Below are positions 1-12,032 of a DNA stretch of 64,000 nucleotides, one piece after another (within the stretch, counting starts at the first letter, position 1; each line of letters starts with the position of its first letter). Under the pieces are notes generated by a model. That model made no database searches and was not told the origin of the DNA. It worked only from the letters and a program-made list of their open reading frames with translations. The DNA comes from Entoloma clypeatum (taxonomy: Eukaryota > Basidiomycota > Agaricomycetes > Agaricales > Entolomataceae). The stretch lies in NCBI GenBank assembly GCA_963565915.1, contig OY751493.1, forward strand, positions 992,001-1,056,000, in the 5' to 3' direction. The translations under genes were made by a program, and so were the position numbers.

Positions 1-3000
1 ACGAGTGTACGGCCCGACGTTGGACGGGGGAACATCATGACGATGAACTGATTTACCAATCAGCATCGGGAGCCGCGAGTGTGCGGGAAAGGCGCAACTC
101 ACAGCAGCGGTGAACCCGATAATGACGAGAAGTCTGTAGCACACATCGAACAGAAGGTTGAACAAATCCTTGCTTGAACAGACGAGAGAAAGCACCCACG
201 CCCGCTTCCATCCAATATCAACCCCAACCCCTGCGTTGACAAGCACAGGCAGATGTGTGTCGATCCAACTGTATCCCACGACTAAGAAATCGTTCAAGTT
301 AGCCATGTTCGAGTAAGCAATAAAAGTGAGGGCATAGTCACCAAGGATAGCGGTGACCGCTCCCAGAGCCCATATCTGGAGCTGTGCCACTGGCGCTGCA
401 ATTCGCCCAAGCAAGAACGGGGAGACAAGGACGGCCTACAGAAAAGAGAGAAGGGACTTGTGATAAGAATCCGGATCTTTTTGGGGTGTAAGATGGGCTG
501 ACCGTGGCGATGACGATCCCGTAAGGGTTGCCATGGCCTTGGCCTGGTGCTCCAATGTACCAGATCACCATTCCAACTATTTGTGATAAACAAGATAAGA
601 ATGGGAAAGCAGGTGGAGAGACACAGGATCAGACTGACCCAGCAATCCAAGAACAGTGCCACTGATACGAAGAACAAAGAAAGCAATCTGAAAAAGTCAC
701 AACATCATCATGAGCGATAGCAGGATAAAGACATGTCGGCAAGTACCCACCTGGTCACCTGCATATGTCGCCAGCGCAGTCTAATACCCAAAAAGCAATC
801 CCTTCATCAAAATCACGCAAGACAGCAAAGGCATAGAGCCCACCTGTGCCATGATCAGAGCCCAAATGCCACGGTGACTGTAATACAACCACGCGGTCGA
901 GTGACACACCGCCGGAATCCACAAAGCCACCGACACAATCGCATGCCTCAGACTAAATATGGCTTCGGGAGATCTGAACCATCGCAGGACAGACCCGAGC
1001 CTGACGAAAAATCGACCAATGACGGTCCTGGGAGGTAATGCATCTGGGTTCTTACCTAAATTGACGCATAAGGTGCGACCGATATATCAAATGAAGGAAG
1101 ACAACTTACGAGCATGCTTGATGTTCCCAACACCATCCTCGTCCTCGCCGTCATCCAAAGATATATCGTCAAAAGCAGTCAGGTCGCTGGACCCCGAGCC
1201 AGTGAGAGGTGCGGCGCGCTTATCAACCTCGTCCTTGCTCATCAGTTTTCTGCCAAGCTTGCCAAAGCCGCTGGGAGCCCAGAGTCGAGGCTTGGGTCGT
1301 TTTCCGTCAAGCTCGACGATCATGGTCAGGAACTTGGCGAGCCGTTCTGCAAATGCGTCAATGGAAAACGAGAACACATAGCAGATGAACAACGATCTGT
1401 AAAACGACTCGGTAAGATAACGTTATTTCAACAGAAATAAAGGGTACGGGACCTTGCAGTGAATGCCCGAGTGTTTTCCTCAGACTTGACCTGGTGACCA
1501 GTTGTAGTGTTGAAAAACCGCTCGAAAGGCTCGACCAATTTGACCCGCTCAACTCTCCGGAAACTATCCAGCGCTTTTTGGACGGCATCCAAATGTTGGA
1601 CGAGCACGTCATGTCGCTTCTCGTTCCCGGCCTTGTCCACCTTCAGGAAGAATCCCCTCCACCGACCGCCGTTACAGTCGTGGAACCATTTTTCAACGCC
1701 TTTCATCGCCGCCTCACAGGCTTCGCGGAGCTCTGCCGATGAGGTGGAAAGGATGGGAAGAAGCGAGTCGAGGTCGTGGCTGTTCTTGACTTCGTGTTGA
1801 TGCAAGCGCTCGTGGAGCATGCTGAACCGGGCTGTGGAAGGGCGTCTCTCGGATGTAGGTGTCGTCGGGATTATTTTCTCCTCTGGTGGTACTTGCAAAG
1901 CATGAAGGTTTGAAACAAAGATCGGGAACGCATATAGGCCGCTAAGCAGAGCAATTGAGATTTGAGAGAAGGGCAAAAGAGTATGTTGGAATTATACTGA
2001 CGCTGCCTTGAAGGTAAGTAATTTTAGTTCTTTGCTGAGGCGATTCAGATCTCCAGGGCCGAGCCTTCCCACCGAAAACTCGAGGTCGGTCATTCCAATT
2101 TGTCCAAGGAGGCTTTTGGCGCCGGTCAAGAGTTCTTGTCGTTCAGAATAGCTTTGGTTGGCGAGCGCTTCCCATTTCTTCTTGTCAGATGCGTGGGAGT
2201 GTAGGGCTTGTGATTGTGTGGACAAGATCTGGGAGATGGGCTGTATTCGCAGATGAGCTCGGTATCAATTTGAATCACATGGGACACACTTTGAGAATTC
2301 CGGTTTGTAGGGTTGTCCTACAAAGTGATGAGTATGAAGTGTAACTTTCAAGAGATGATACTTACAGCCAAACATGATTAAGAGATTCAGGGAAAATGAA
2401 AATGAGGGTGGTGATCGCGATAGCGATATAGTAGCAGGTTGGAAGAAGGAAGATCTTGGCTAGTGTGTACTGGGAGTTCGGAAACACTGTTCCAAAGGTT
2501 CTGGTATGGATCCCTCATCAAAGGTTTATGAAGACGTACAAGGCCCATAAGTACACATCTAGCGAAAACAATCAGTCAAAAACATAGAATAAAAGGCGAA
2601 TATAATCACAATATCCAGCACGACACTCCCAAAGATACTCAAAAGGGTTACTTTTGGGATGTAGGCTCTCATTGCACCGAGAGCGAACGTTCCTATGAAG
2701 AGGAACGCGCCGTATACAGCCGACGTGCTGTACAGAGTGAGATTGGCGTGACCCTCGCAAGGTGTACGAGCTTACCGAGGATCCAGAAATCCTCCGTGAA
2801 AGGTGAAGCGCTGGATTTGAACGGTTTGGGGAATACCTTGTACGAGCCTTAAATCTGACTGTCAGTAACAATCCAACAATCCCACTGTTTGGACCTTACG
2901 AGGCCCTAAGCACCTGCTGCTGTTGTGCAAGCAACGCTTGATTCCTGACTGCAAGTCCTGCGGCCATCGCAGCAGCTCCCCAAGCCCAACCGACCAACAT

Positions 3001-3368
3001 ACCTATCCAGCGATCAACAAGGAGATCATACATGTTTTTAATGAACGAACACACCGAGAAGTAAAGTGAAAGCTGCAAAAAGAAATAACGAGAGCGCGAG
3101 CGATGGCGGCAGAAAGACCGCGATGATACTGGGTATGGTTCAGGTCTCCCGTGGTGTGCATGCGTAGCAGGACTCACGCAGCAAAGAACCCCGCTTGCCC
3201 CATGTTCTTCAACGACTTGTTTACCACCAGCAATGTGAGGGTGGCAGTGAGGGCTACGCAGGATCGAAACCATGTTTTGAGGGTGCGTCTCGTTTTGAAT
3301 GCTGGTACGACCCAGGAGAAGAAGCCCTGCGAGTCTTTGGCCGGTGTGGGAGCGTCACCAGAAGACAT
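1..3368 (-). CDS. ArAE / fusaric-acid-resistance-like membrane transporter, C-terminus beyond window
   Basis: Multi-exon gene starting at ATG 3368 and running off the left edge. The N-terminus carries a basic stretch followed by a hydrophobic helix (WFRSCVALTATLTLL) ending in GQAGFFAA. After a short intron (from about 3174) it continues as IIAVFLPPSLALSLFLF, the layout of the fungal ER-transporter 6TM N-terminal domain. A soluble loop follows (about 1990-2225 and 1430-1976) with charged, helical sequence. A second membrane region has WYIGAPGQGHGNPYG near 500-560 and FIVMMFPRPTSGR near the left edge; both are typical of DUF2421/ArAE_2 proteins. Family members are thought to export aromatic or other organic acids; substrate unknown here. 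The first ATG is placed by the conserved N-terminus. Several introns interrupt the frame and I did not resolve all of them. It is divergent from the F-box gene, with 117 bp between starts. Confidence 0.78.
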
Positions 3369-3485
3369 GACTGGTGGTCGGGATCGAGGAAGGAGGGCAC
3401 TCGTGAGATCTAATAATTAGCATTGAAAATCAAATGTCCTGTAAAGACGGAATCAAATGTAAACTCACGTTACTCAGTCTTGATC
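3369..3485. promoter_or_regulatory. Shared upstream region of two divergent genes
   Basis: The transporter ATG (3368, minus) and the F-box ATG (3486, plus) are separated by only 117 bp, so their core promoters must overlap. No clear TATA box is visible. This is inferred from gene arrangement only. Confidence 0.35.
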
Positions 3486-4715
3486 ATGCCACCACGTACA
3501 CGCGCCAGAGTCGCCAAGGACGAGATTCAAGCCCGCGAAGAACTCCTCCGCTCCGGTCCCCTCAACACCACAGGACTGCCAGCCTTGCCTCCCGAGCTTC
3601 TCCTAGAAATTATATCCCACGTCCCAACAATCGATGTTCCAATCATCATCCAAAACCGCCACGTCTTTCCTTACACCTATCTGGAGCGTGCCAAGCTTCT
3701 GTCTGCTCTCTCGCAAACGTGCGACTCCCTCCGTCGCGTGTTCCTCCCCATTCTCTGGCAACGACTCGAGGTTTGCGCGGGCGAGGAGATTGGCAGGCCG
3801 TATCGTTACCAGACCATGCGTTATTCCTGGGATAGAGCGCTTGCGGTCGAGCTGGTTTGGCAATTGGAAACCGTCACCATTCGCGACCCCTCCCTTGCGC
3901 AATTTATCAGGCCAGTAACACCACACGACCGCTCAAATCCTCTTATTGAAGTTGTCTCGCAGGATCGTCAACATCGTCCCCACCAAGTTCTCAAGCGACA
4001 CAGTGATTCCCGAGTTCGCTCGCTGTCTTACCCTCTTTCCGAACCTCCACACCATCCAGATTCTAGGCAGGGGAGGGGACGTCGGAATCAACTACAACGC
4101 CTTCCATGGTCGGTCTTACCCATCCGTTCGGACCGTGTGTGTGCCTAGACCCGCTTCGATTATCTTAACATGTTGCCCGAACGCGACCTCGGTCAGGTTG
4201 CTTTCTCCGCCCTGCGCGGAGTTGTTCAAACTAGTTTTGGACCACTGTCCTAATCTCGAAGAGCTATATGGCTTCTCTTCCATGTGCTATGATGCGATTA
4301 TTGGCGCAGATTCTTTCCTCGAGGGTGCGTCCTTGATGTTGTTTCTCCACAGCTCCTTTTGCCTTAAGACACGCTCAACCCAGCTTTCATCAAAACGTTT
4401 CCAAAGACTCGCAACATGGTTCTCGATACGGCGAATCCCAGTTTAACACCAGTGAGTCAATTCAGAAAAGTGTCGAGTCCCTCATTGACGTCGAATGTGG
4501 TACCAAAGGCCGTCGTCAAAGAGTTCTCCCGATTTTCGGAGCTACACCGTTTTGAAATATTTAGCCGATCGCGACATGACCTACCAGTGCCGCGTGAAGG
4601 ACAGATTGTTCAGCAGGCTACTGCCGTCCTCAACAAAGGAGGCCCAAAGGCCGGTCGAAAGAGGCAAGTGCTGTTGAAGTTTTCCGATGGTCAAAAAATT
4701 GTAGCAGTCGATTAA
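3486..4715 (+). CDS. F-box-like protein
   Basis: Residues about 25-45 (LPALPPELLLEIISHVP) match the N-terminal half of an F-box. Arginine- and leucine-rich helices follow (LLSALSQTCDSLRRVFLPILW), as in Agaricomycete F-box proteins that recruit substrates to SCF ubiquitin ligases. The frame then moves through an intron whose donor is at 3915. The acceptor is ambiguous: the one at 3962 breaks the frame and the one at 3987 keeps it. The second part (PEFARCLTLFPNLHTIQIL, then CPNLEELYGFSS) resembles the leucine-rich C-terminal region of this family. A third exon leads to VLLKFSDGQKIVAVD and a stop at 4715. The exon borders between 4320 and 4450 are uncertain. The gene converges with the caleosin gene, with 150 bp between stops. 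Confidence 0.6.
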
Positions 4716-4865
4716 GAAGAGTCCACTGCCGTTTATCCTTTACAGTAATAAAAATGAAAAAATATGAATCCTGAAAACGGTCCGCCCACAAAGCCCTATG
4801 TATAAAATATACCGATACCGAAGCGCTTCAGAAGAAACAAAAGAAAAAGAAATTTTCTAGACCAA

Positions 4866-5776
4866 TCAGTTCTTATTCGCTGGCACTTTCATCTTCCTTC
4901 CTGACTTCGACCTCTTGTAGAAAAGCGAGCCCTGCAAAATTCCAGGTCCGGTCAGGCGAAGTGAAAGCCATTATCGAAAGGAACAGCATACGTTGTAAAC
5001 ATCACGTATGTCGTCCTTCGAAATCTGTCCATCAGACGGCGAGACGAGGAGGTAAGTCGTGAGCCACTCGAACGCAGCGGCGAACCAGCCGAACTGTAAT
5101 CGACCCAAAATGACATCAAATACCGCGGGTTCTCGCGAGAGATAAACGCACCGGATCGAAAGGGTCGCGATTTCCATAGATCATTCTCATGCCTTGCCTA
5201 AACGACATGTGCGTATGGGGGTGTGTGGTATACATATTGAAAACTTCGTTGAAGCGGGTTTCGTCGAACTCGCCGAGGTTGTTGTATATCTCGGAGTCGG
5301 AGCCGTGTTTTCCCTACATTGATTGAAAAAAGGGGAATTAACAAAAGGCGGGGGCGGAATAGGGGACGACTGTACCCGGTGCATATTCTTGATCTGCAGG
5401 CGGAAGTAAGGGTCTGGGAGGAGAGTACTGTACGTGATCCATCTGACCACGAACTCCTCAGTCAACTTCTGAGCCCCTTTAACGAGGGGAAGAGGACTCA
5501 CGAGAAACCGCTATGAATAATGCACATCGCCAAAAAGGAGAGTATATATCCAAACCCAATGTCGCGGAACCCACGGAAGCTGAATGAAACATCCCTTCAG
5601 AAAGGCGGGCGCACGGATGAACTGAAGGACTTGACGAACGTGTCTGTGGGCCATATGACGCCATCCTCGTCCGAGTCGAAGAACGCGACGTGCGACTGCA
5701 AAGCAGTGTTGCCCTGGCCTTGGGGATTGTACCCGATTCCTGGGGCGGGGGTGGCACCGTCTTCAGGCTTGGTCAT
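4866..5776 (-). CDS. Caleosin / peroxygenase-like lipid-droplet protein
   Basis: The start is ATG 5776 (MTKPEDGATPAPG). Exon 1 carries LQSHVAFFDSDEDGVIWP, an EF-hand (D-x-D-x-D-G-x-I) preceded by the His expected to bind haem. It splices at 5640/5579 (60 nt intron) into TDTFRGFRDIGFGYILSFLA, the caleosin signature and start of the membrane-associated hairpin. The next exons give YSTLLPDPYFRLQIKNMHR (proline-knot region), then GKHGSDSEIYNN with the second conserved His, then FRQGMRMIYGNRDPFDP, GWFAAAFEWLTTYLLV and DVYNGSLFYKRSK, ending at TGA 4866-4868. All introns have GT-AG ends and keep frame. Caleosins bind calcium, coat lipid droplets and can act as haem peroxygenases on unsaturated fatty acids. 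No broken residue was found, and the LINE at 5942 lies upstream of the gene, not in it. Confidence 0.9.
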
Positions 5777-5941
5777 GTTTGAACCTACAGATGTTCAGAA
5801 AACTGCGGGGGTAAGGAGAGTTCGAGTCTTTAAAGGAGAAGGTCTGACTCCAAAACTGGAACCTTTATAGGGGAGGAAGGTGACGTCATTCACTATGATC
5901 GCTAAGAATATACCAGAGCGACTTTTGGAGGCATTCCCTCC

Positions 5942-7188
5942 GCCGAAATTTGAGACCTTTTTTTTTTTTTTTTTTTTTTTTAAAACCTCAATTTATATTC
6001 CGGCGCCCGATCGCAGTCTGGTCTTGTACACTAAGTTACAAATTTAACGAGAACTACATACGAAGAGTATTGGAGAGTAATGCCCTGTGGTCACGACACA
6101 TGTGCGGAGAGATATATAAGTATCCGAGAGTGGGGTCCGCCCATGGATCAAGTCCACAAGAACAGACCCCGTATATAAACTACATACGCCCATAGGCAGA
6201 GACCGTAGTAACTAAAGAGACCGTGAAAAGAAAGGAAATGTAACACTGAAGCTCACCCGGCAAATTAGGGTGGGGGAAAGGTGAATAACGCGGGATGGTT
6301 TGCGAGCATCCCCAGGAAATTGCCGATATTGTACCTTTTGTTGGAGGCGTCGTCCCTATCAAAGAGAGGACATTTATGGAGGAGGTGATCTACCGTCTCG
6401 AGAGTGTCATCGTCGCAGGCGCAAGTGAATGGGCCTGGATGTTTGAAGCGTTGTCTGTAAGCACCAATGGGAGTGTGGCCCAGGGTGGCACGGGTGAGGC
6501 AAGCAAACAGCGCGTTGTTGTTGCCCGCCCAGGAGTTGAGCCAGGGACCACCTTTGACGTGATCTGGCTGGAAAACTTTCTCTTTGTCTCCAGTATGAAG
6601 GGGAAGGAAGGAGCGACCTTGGAATTCGGGGGCGGAGTGGAGTTTGCGCCATCCGTCGACAGCACTGGTAGCGGCAGCGGTACGGACAAAGTTGGGCGAC
6701 AGAGGAGACAGAGCTGTTCCTTGGGTCGACTTAAAGTGTCGTGAGGGGGTGGGGAAGACAGAACCCCATTCGGACATGGGAGGTAGGTCGAGATGGACAT
6801 GAATGGTGCCAGCTCCAATGAGGAAGGGTCGGAGGAGGCGAGAAATGGTGCATGAGATGGAGTGGCCCGCATGGATGGAGCCGGTATCGAAGGCGAGTCG
6901 CACAGCCTGTATGTTCCGGGTGTAGATGTGAATCTCCGTGACATAGGGTGCGGTGGTGATGACTTTGTTAAGGCCAAGAAGGGTGGCGACGATGAGAGTC
7001 TCGGGGGTGAGGCTCCTACCAGCGCTAGCTCGGGTCATTTGGGGGTCTTGAGCGTCCTGACCAATGAAGGGGGCAAAGTGGACTACCGCTACTGCGGACG
7101 ACAATGTCTTACCGACGCTGGGTCGAGCCGCAATGGAGAAGGCCGCTTGGTGGTTTTCTTCCTCAGCCTTGGGCCGAAATTTGAGACC
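5942..7188 (-). mobile_element. 5'-truncated LINE insertion L1 with target-site duplication
   Basis: A poly(T) run starting at 5958 is the poly(A) tail of an element read on the minus strand. The same 16 bp (GCCGAAATTTGAGACC) lie at 5942-5957 and 7173-7188 and are the target-site duplication, so the inserted body is 5958-7172. It holds about 280 bp of 3' UTR and the last ~300 codons of ORF2. Long flanking duplication, poly(A) tail and 5' truncation are the marks of target-primed reverse transcription. It sits between the caleosin gene and a tRNA-Lys gene. Confidence 0.9.
6265..7172 (-). pseudogene. LINE ORF2 C-terminal fragment (RNase H-like region and zinc tail)
   Basis: An open frame of about 300 codons lacking reverse transcriptase. 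The first part (about residues 25-140) looks like a worn RNase H region, as found in Tad-clade LINEs of fungi. The last part contains C-x-C, then ETVDHLLHKCPLF, i.e. the C-C-H-C tail usual at the end of such ORF2 proteins. The apparent start, MAGLKFRP, is target flank rather than LINE. It is a dead fragment because the endonuclease and reverse transcriptase are missing. Confidence 0.75.
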
Positions 7189-7264
7189 TGCCAATAGCTA
7201 ATTTCTTTACTGTGAAGATGCTTGTCGCCGCCGTTTCACTCGACGGGACCAAGAACCCATTGAG

Positions 7265-7365
7265 GCCTGCCTAGCTCAATCGGATAGAGCATCAGACTCT
7301 TATCGATGACCTTGCCTGAATCTCGAGGAATCTGAAGGCTGCAAGTTCGACCCTCGCGGTGGGCT
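7265..7365 (+). tRNA. tRNA-Lys (CTT) with intron
   Basis: The acceptor arms GCCTGCC (7265-7271) and GGTGGGC (7358-7364) pair. The D arm reads TAGCTCAATCGGATAGAGC. The anticodon stem TCAGA/TCTGA surrounds a loop C-T-CTT-A-A that is interrupted after position 37 by an intron of about 27 nt. The T arm is GCAAG-TTCGACC-CTCGC and contains one A:C mismatch that the second tRNA-Lys copy in this window does not have. A run of T at about 7391 can serve as RNA polymerase III terminator. The T-stem mismatch could mean reduced function. Confidence 0.8.
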
Positions 7366-7707
7366 ATAGTGCAGTGGGCTCGGGAAATTTGTTTTTGTCG
7401 GTGTAGTCCATCGGACCAGGCAATTTGGCATGGTTGACCTGGTTGAGCCAGTGGCCGATTGGTTTGGTGAGTACTCCAGTAAGGCAAGCACCACAGGCCG
7501 GCTTACCTCAATCACACAGAGCGCGAGTCAGACGGGTTGTTCTGCGCCACAAGCTAACTGAAGCTCGCGGTGACTAGATGGACAAACGCCGGAAACAGTA
7601 TTTCTATTAGTGGTGTAGTTTGTTGGACCAGCCGCGTGAGATTGACCGATATATCGAGCTGTGGTTGTGCTTGACCACCAGTTTGAACTCGACATATGCG
7701 CAAGTTT
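7366..7707. other. Intergenic sequence with an imperfect internal duplication
   Basis: No gene is seen. Two related blocks, each with GTGTAG, then GGACCAG and GATTGACC/GGTTGACC (about 7400-7440 and 7611-7650), suggest an old imperfect duplication. The last 20 bp before the next LINE tail (GACATATGCGCAAGTTTTT) resemble 61961-61979, which lies upstream of the other tRNA-Lys gene. Confidence 0.4.
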
Positions 7708-8100
7708 TTATTTATTTATTTATTTATTATTTATTTTTTATTTAAAAACCTCAATTTATATACCGGCGCCCGATCGCAGTCCGGTCTGTACTAGGTACAA
7801 GGGGTAACCACTACTGCTAAGCAGGGACCGCAGTATGAGTAGCATGATAAAGAAAGGCCCTCTGGGGACGGCCTATGTGCGTATCCAATAAGTTAGGATA
7901 GAGATGGACACTGAAACGTCCGTGGAAGGATATTGAGACAGCATGTTGTAGATGATGTGTTGTATATAAAAGGAATAAAACAAAAAACCAGAAAGAGAGA
8001 TGTATGGGGGTGCTAGCCCATTCCTTATACGTGAAAGAAAGAAGGAGACTTCAGACGGAAGGGGACGAGAATGTCTGCCATGTAATCGTCGGGATCCCAT
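7708..8100 (-). mobile_element. LINE L2, 3' end only
   Basis: An A-rich tail made of TAAA-type units on the minus strand (7707-7745) is followed by the same ~55 bp 3'-terminal module found in L1 and L3 (CTCAATTTATA, then CGGCGCCCGATCGCAGTCCG). Sequence beyond the module is unlike L1, so this is another subfamily. No coding frame survives. The upstream boundary is uncertain. Confidence 0.6.
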
Positions 8101-8123
8101 CGGCGGCCCATCAGATCAGCGGG

Positions 8124-8188
8124 AGCGTGTAAACTGGCCGAAGTCCGGTTCGGTCCGGGTTCGGCCACTTTTTGGCTGAACTCGAACC
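8124..8188. repeat. Left part of a GGTTC-rich dispersed repeat, split by Copia A1
   Basis: It starts with ACTGGCCGAAGTCC and continues as degenerate GGTTCGG / GAACTCGAACC units. The repeat resumes at 20096 after the Copia A1 insertion. A related copy in opposite orientation lies at about 42187-42346 and ends in the complement of the same ACTGGCCGAAGTCC edge. Confidence 0.5.
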
Positions 8189-8498
8189 TGTTGAAGTTCC
8201 ACCTGGGCGCTAGCCACAGGTGTACTGAGCAACATAGCTACAGTGGAAGTACTCTACGATACCGCTATAGTCACTTACATGGTTTGGAGGGGGTAAGGCT
8301 AGTGAGAGCGGTTGAGGCTGGTGAGAGCGATGGAGCTGGTTAAGAGTCAAGAGACAACTTGTTGATATTGACAGTTTCCTGGTCTTATATACCGTACTAC
8401 TGTTTGTACCAACCAAACAAGTATGTAATGAAGATATGTAAAGGTCACGTGATGTAATCTAATCTAATCTAATCTACGTGATGGGAAAAGTTTCAACA
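8189..8498 (-). repeat. Copia A1 3' LTR
   Basis: 310 bp, TGTTGAA...TTCAACA. It contains the TATATAAG box and CACGTGA E-box found in the other LTRs of the family. Confidence 0.92.
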
Positions 8499-8572
8499 CC
8501 CCCCCATATTTAGTACATACTTCTAAATACATCTTTACTTTTTCCCACGTATATATAGGTACTCTGTTTCGC

Positions 8573-11427
8573 CTAGTTCTTTATTAATCCGAAGTACGGG
8601 ATAAACTTGGAAAAGAGGATTTTCCCCAGATTCTTAGTTAAAAGGTCTGCAGGGTTATTCACTCCTTCGATGAATTCGACCGTAATTATTCCTTCGGAGA
8701 CTTTTTCTCTGACGAAGTGGAATCGCACGTCAATGTGCTTGGATCGCTTCTCAGTTACAGGGTTGGATGCGATAAAGACGGAGCCGTTGTTATCTCCATA
8801 GATCGGTACTGATCCGATCTGCATTCCAAGTTCGGCAAGCATGCTTCTCAGCCATGTTGCTGCGCGACTGCAATCTGATAGCGCCATATACTCTGCTTCT
8901 GTAGAAGAGAGGGCGATGGTCTTTTGCGCCGATGATACCCATGTTATCGCTCCAGACGCCAGTGATATGAAGAAGCCGGTGGTAGACCTCCTCGTGTTTT
9001 CATCTGACGCCCAGTCGGAGTCTGTGAATGCATAGATCCCTTTCCCTGAGTCCCCATCGTACATGATCGCGTAATTTTTTGTTGCCTTTAAATATCTGCA
9101 AATATCCCTAGCCACCTCTAAATGGCGTTTGGTGGGATTTGCGGAGAATTGGGACATTTTGATTACAGCAAAGCAGATGTCAGGCCTCGTTCCGATCATC
9201 AGATATAGGAGTGATCCGATGACGGATTGGTACTTAGATCGGAGTTCCGCATTGGGTTCATCTTCGGATGCCATGGGTTTGTAGCCCATAGGGAGTGGGG
9301 TATGGGTGGCATTAGATTCGCTCATCCCCATGCGTGCCAGAATTTTCTCAAGATAAGGTACTTGATCAATGAAGATCTTCTTCCCACGTTGCCTTATTTG
9401 GATTGAGAGAAATTCCTTTGGTTCCCCATCGGGCACTAGGTGACCTAGGTCCCTACATTCCCATGTTGTCATGAAGGCCTTCTTCTTTTCTAGCGTATAT
9501 TCCCGGTTTGTGCCGAGAAAAGCAGAGTCGTCGACATAGATGACGGCAATTACAATTTCCCCGTTGGTACTTTTGTGAATGAACACTCCTGCATCGGAGT
9601 GAAGCCGGACAAAGCCGAGCTTTTTCATGGAGGAATCAAGTTCCCTCCACCAGGCTAATGCGGCCTGCTTAAGTCCATATAGAGCTTTGAATAGTTGGTA
9701 CACGAGGTTTTCTTTCCCTTTTACTATGTAGCCCTCAGGCTGTCGCATGTAGATTTCCTCAAGGAGCGTTCCATAGAGGAAGGCTGATGAGACGTCCAAA
9801 AGAGTCATGAACCACCCTTCAAGGGCTGTCAATGCCAGTATTAGTCGGACGGTTTCATATCTTACGACTGGTGAGAAGATCTGATCAAAGTCGATCCCTT
9901 CTACTTGTGAAAATCCTTTTGCGACGAGGCGTGCTTTCAGGCGCCCGTCGGACTTTTCATTGTAAACCCATTTGTTCCTTAGAGCTTTCCTTCCTGCAGG
10001 CAGGGGTACTAGCTCCGTGATCACCCCGCGGCGTTTGAGCATGTCTAGCTCTTTACGTTCAGCCGCATACCAGTCTTCTTTATTTGGAAGAGGGTATATG
10101 TCTTTATGGGACATTTCAACGATGCCAACTTGGACTGATATTGCCTCCATCAGGAGGTCATTCATCCATGCCGTTTGACTGCCCAATCTCCGTCTTTGAT
10201 CTAATTTTTCAAGATCAGACGCTGGAGTGTCTTCCCCATAGATGCTTCCTGGCATCTTCCGAACTCGTCGTTCCCTGATCGGTCGATCTGGTACTTGCTC
10301 GGGTTCCGGAGTGGGTACTCGCGGTTCGTCATCAGGCTCACTGGCAGGCAGTTCGTTGTCTGATTCAGGTTGATTCTGTTCAATGGGAACTGGGTTATGA
10401 GGTGTTTCGTTGTGACTATCGTCATCGTTGCTGCCGGGAATGAGATCCTCAAACTCATCAGCCGGCTCTGGGTTTTCCATTTCTGGGTGGTTTTCTGGCA
10501 ACGGGTCAATGTGGCATCTAGGGTACTTGCTTTCATCAAAGATAGCTTTCCCGCCCATGAAAATCGTGTTGGTCTCAGGATCCATGAAGCGGTATCCTTT
10601 GACCCCTGGTTTCGATCCGAGATAAATCATCAATCGGGATCTTGATTCCAGGGAGTTCCTACGTTTCTCCTTTGGGATATATACATATGCCTGACATCCA
10701 AATACTCTGACACTAGACATGTCGGGGATCTCATTGGTCACCCTGAAGTAAGGGGTTTTCCATTCAAGACGCTGCATGGGGGTTCTGTTGTAGAGAAATG
10801 CTGCGTGTTCCAAACAGAATTCCCACCACATGGGCGGTAAGCATGCATCGAAGCGCAATGCCTGAGATTTTTCCCATAGTGTTCGATTGATCCTTTCTGC
10901 TCTACCATTCTGCTGGTGCTGATATGGGAGCGTGACATCGATCAGAATTCCATGATCGGCAAGTACATCCTTGTATTCGTCAAATTCTCCACCTCCATCA
11001 ACCCGCCACTTTTTAGGGGTAGCGGCAAATTGATTCTGGATCATCGCAAGGAATTGTTTCAGCGCCGTGATGGCGCCTGACTTCTTCCTAAGCAAGACGA
11101 CCCAGACATGGGATGAAAAATCGTCCAAAAAGGTAAGGAAATATTTGTACTTATGGTACGATGCCGTGGATATCTGTTTCAAATCCGAATGGATCAAATC
11201 AAAGGGTTTGACAGCCCTTGTCATCGAGTTAGGATAAGATTGATTCGGCATTTTCCCTTTTAGACACCCCGTGCAGCTTTCCTGTGATTTCTCACGTACT
11301 AACGTTTTGGGTACTCCTTTGGTACTGGTGGGAATCTTATTGAGCGCTTGGTCATTTGGGTGGCCAAGGCGTTTATGCCAGGTTTCGACAGTGATTTCGC
11401 TAGAGATCGCGTGGATTTGGTCATAGC
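8573..11427 (-). pseudogene. Copia A1 pol, downstream part (integrase, RT, RNase H)
   Basis: The frame begins at DQIHAISSEITVETWHKRLGHP (GAG-pre-integrase with H-H-C-C) and holds the integrase core (VDGGGEFDEY, then NGRAERINRTLWEK), reverse transcriptase (KARLVAKGFSQVEGIDF, IYVDDSAFLG) and RNase H (FTDSDWASDENTRRSTTGFF, STEAEYMALSDC). The stop is at 8573-8575. By alignment to A3 the protein is otherwise undamaged, but it is cut from its gag-protease half by the Gypsy insertion. The frame happens to stay open ~60 codons into the antisense Gypsy LTR. Confidence 0.9.
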
Positions 11428-11871
11428 TGTAAGGGCAACCACTTTGCACTTTCCCTTTCCGTTCATTTCCACCATCTCCGACGCCCTCCGACGCCCTCCG
11501 ACGCCCTCCGATCGTATCTGTTGCCTCTGATATCTTATTCACCTCTCTGCACCTCTCCACATCCGACGACTCCGCGCCCCTCCGCTCCTCCGCACGTCGG
11601 ATCGCAGGTACTATCATTCATCTCGTTTCCATTCATCCCCCATCCCTACTCCCGACCATTACTCATCATTCCTATGTCTCGTTTTATCTTTTATTTCATA
11701 TCTCATTTTACTATTTATCTCGCTAGCTTGCAGGGGAATCCTTAGAACTTTCTCTTCGGATCTCCCTTGCAAGGTGTGTGTTGTATTACTTATCAGACTG
11801 CTCAATCTAATCTTCGGATCTCCCTTGCAAGTATCTGAGTTTGAGTCTTGGATCGTAAGGTCGCCCTTACA
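11428..11871 (+). repeat. Gypsy 5' LTR
   Basis: 444 bp. It includes three tandem copies of CCTCCGACG (about 11480-11510) and two copies of GGATCTCCCTTGCAAG. It differs from the 3' LTR by one C/T. Confidence 0.9.
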
Positions 11872-12032
11872 GTAGAAAGTTCTCATCTAATTGGACCGGG
11901 TCCGATTGCATCGTTGTCACGATTCCGCGCTTCGGAGTAGCTTCGTCCGCGTCCGACTCCAATACATCTCACACCCCTTCCAGTTCTTCTAATTACCTCT
12001 CCGTAACCGGTGATTCTGCTCCGCGCATAGTA

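Noticed and set aside
11428..11617. Open frame extending Copia A1 pol into the antisense Gypsy LTR as an apparent N-terminus
   Set aside because: The added ~60 residues are antisense LTR sequence; they also appear as a separate frame at 16991-17293. The fusion is an accident of the insertion.
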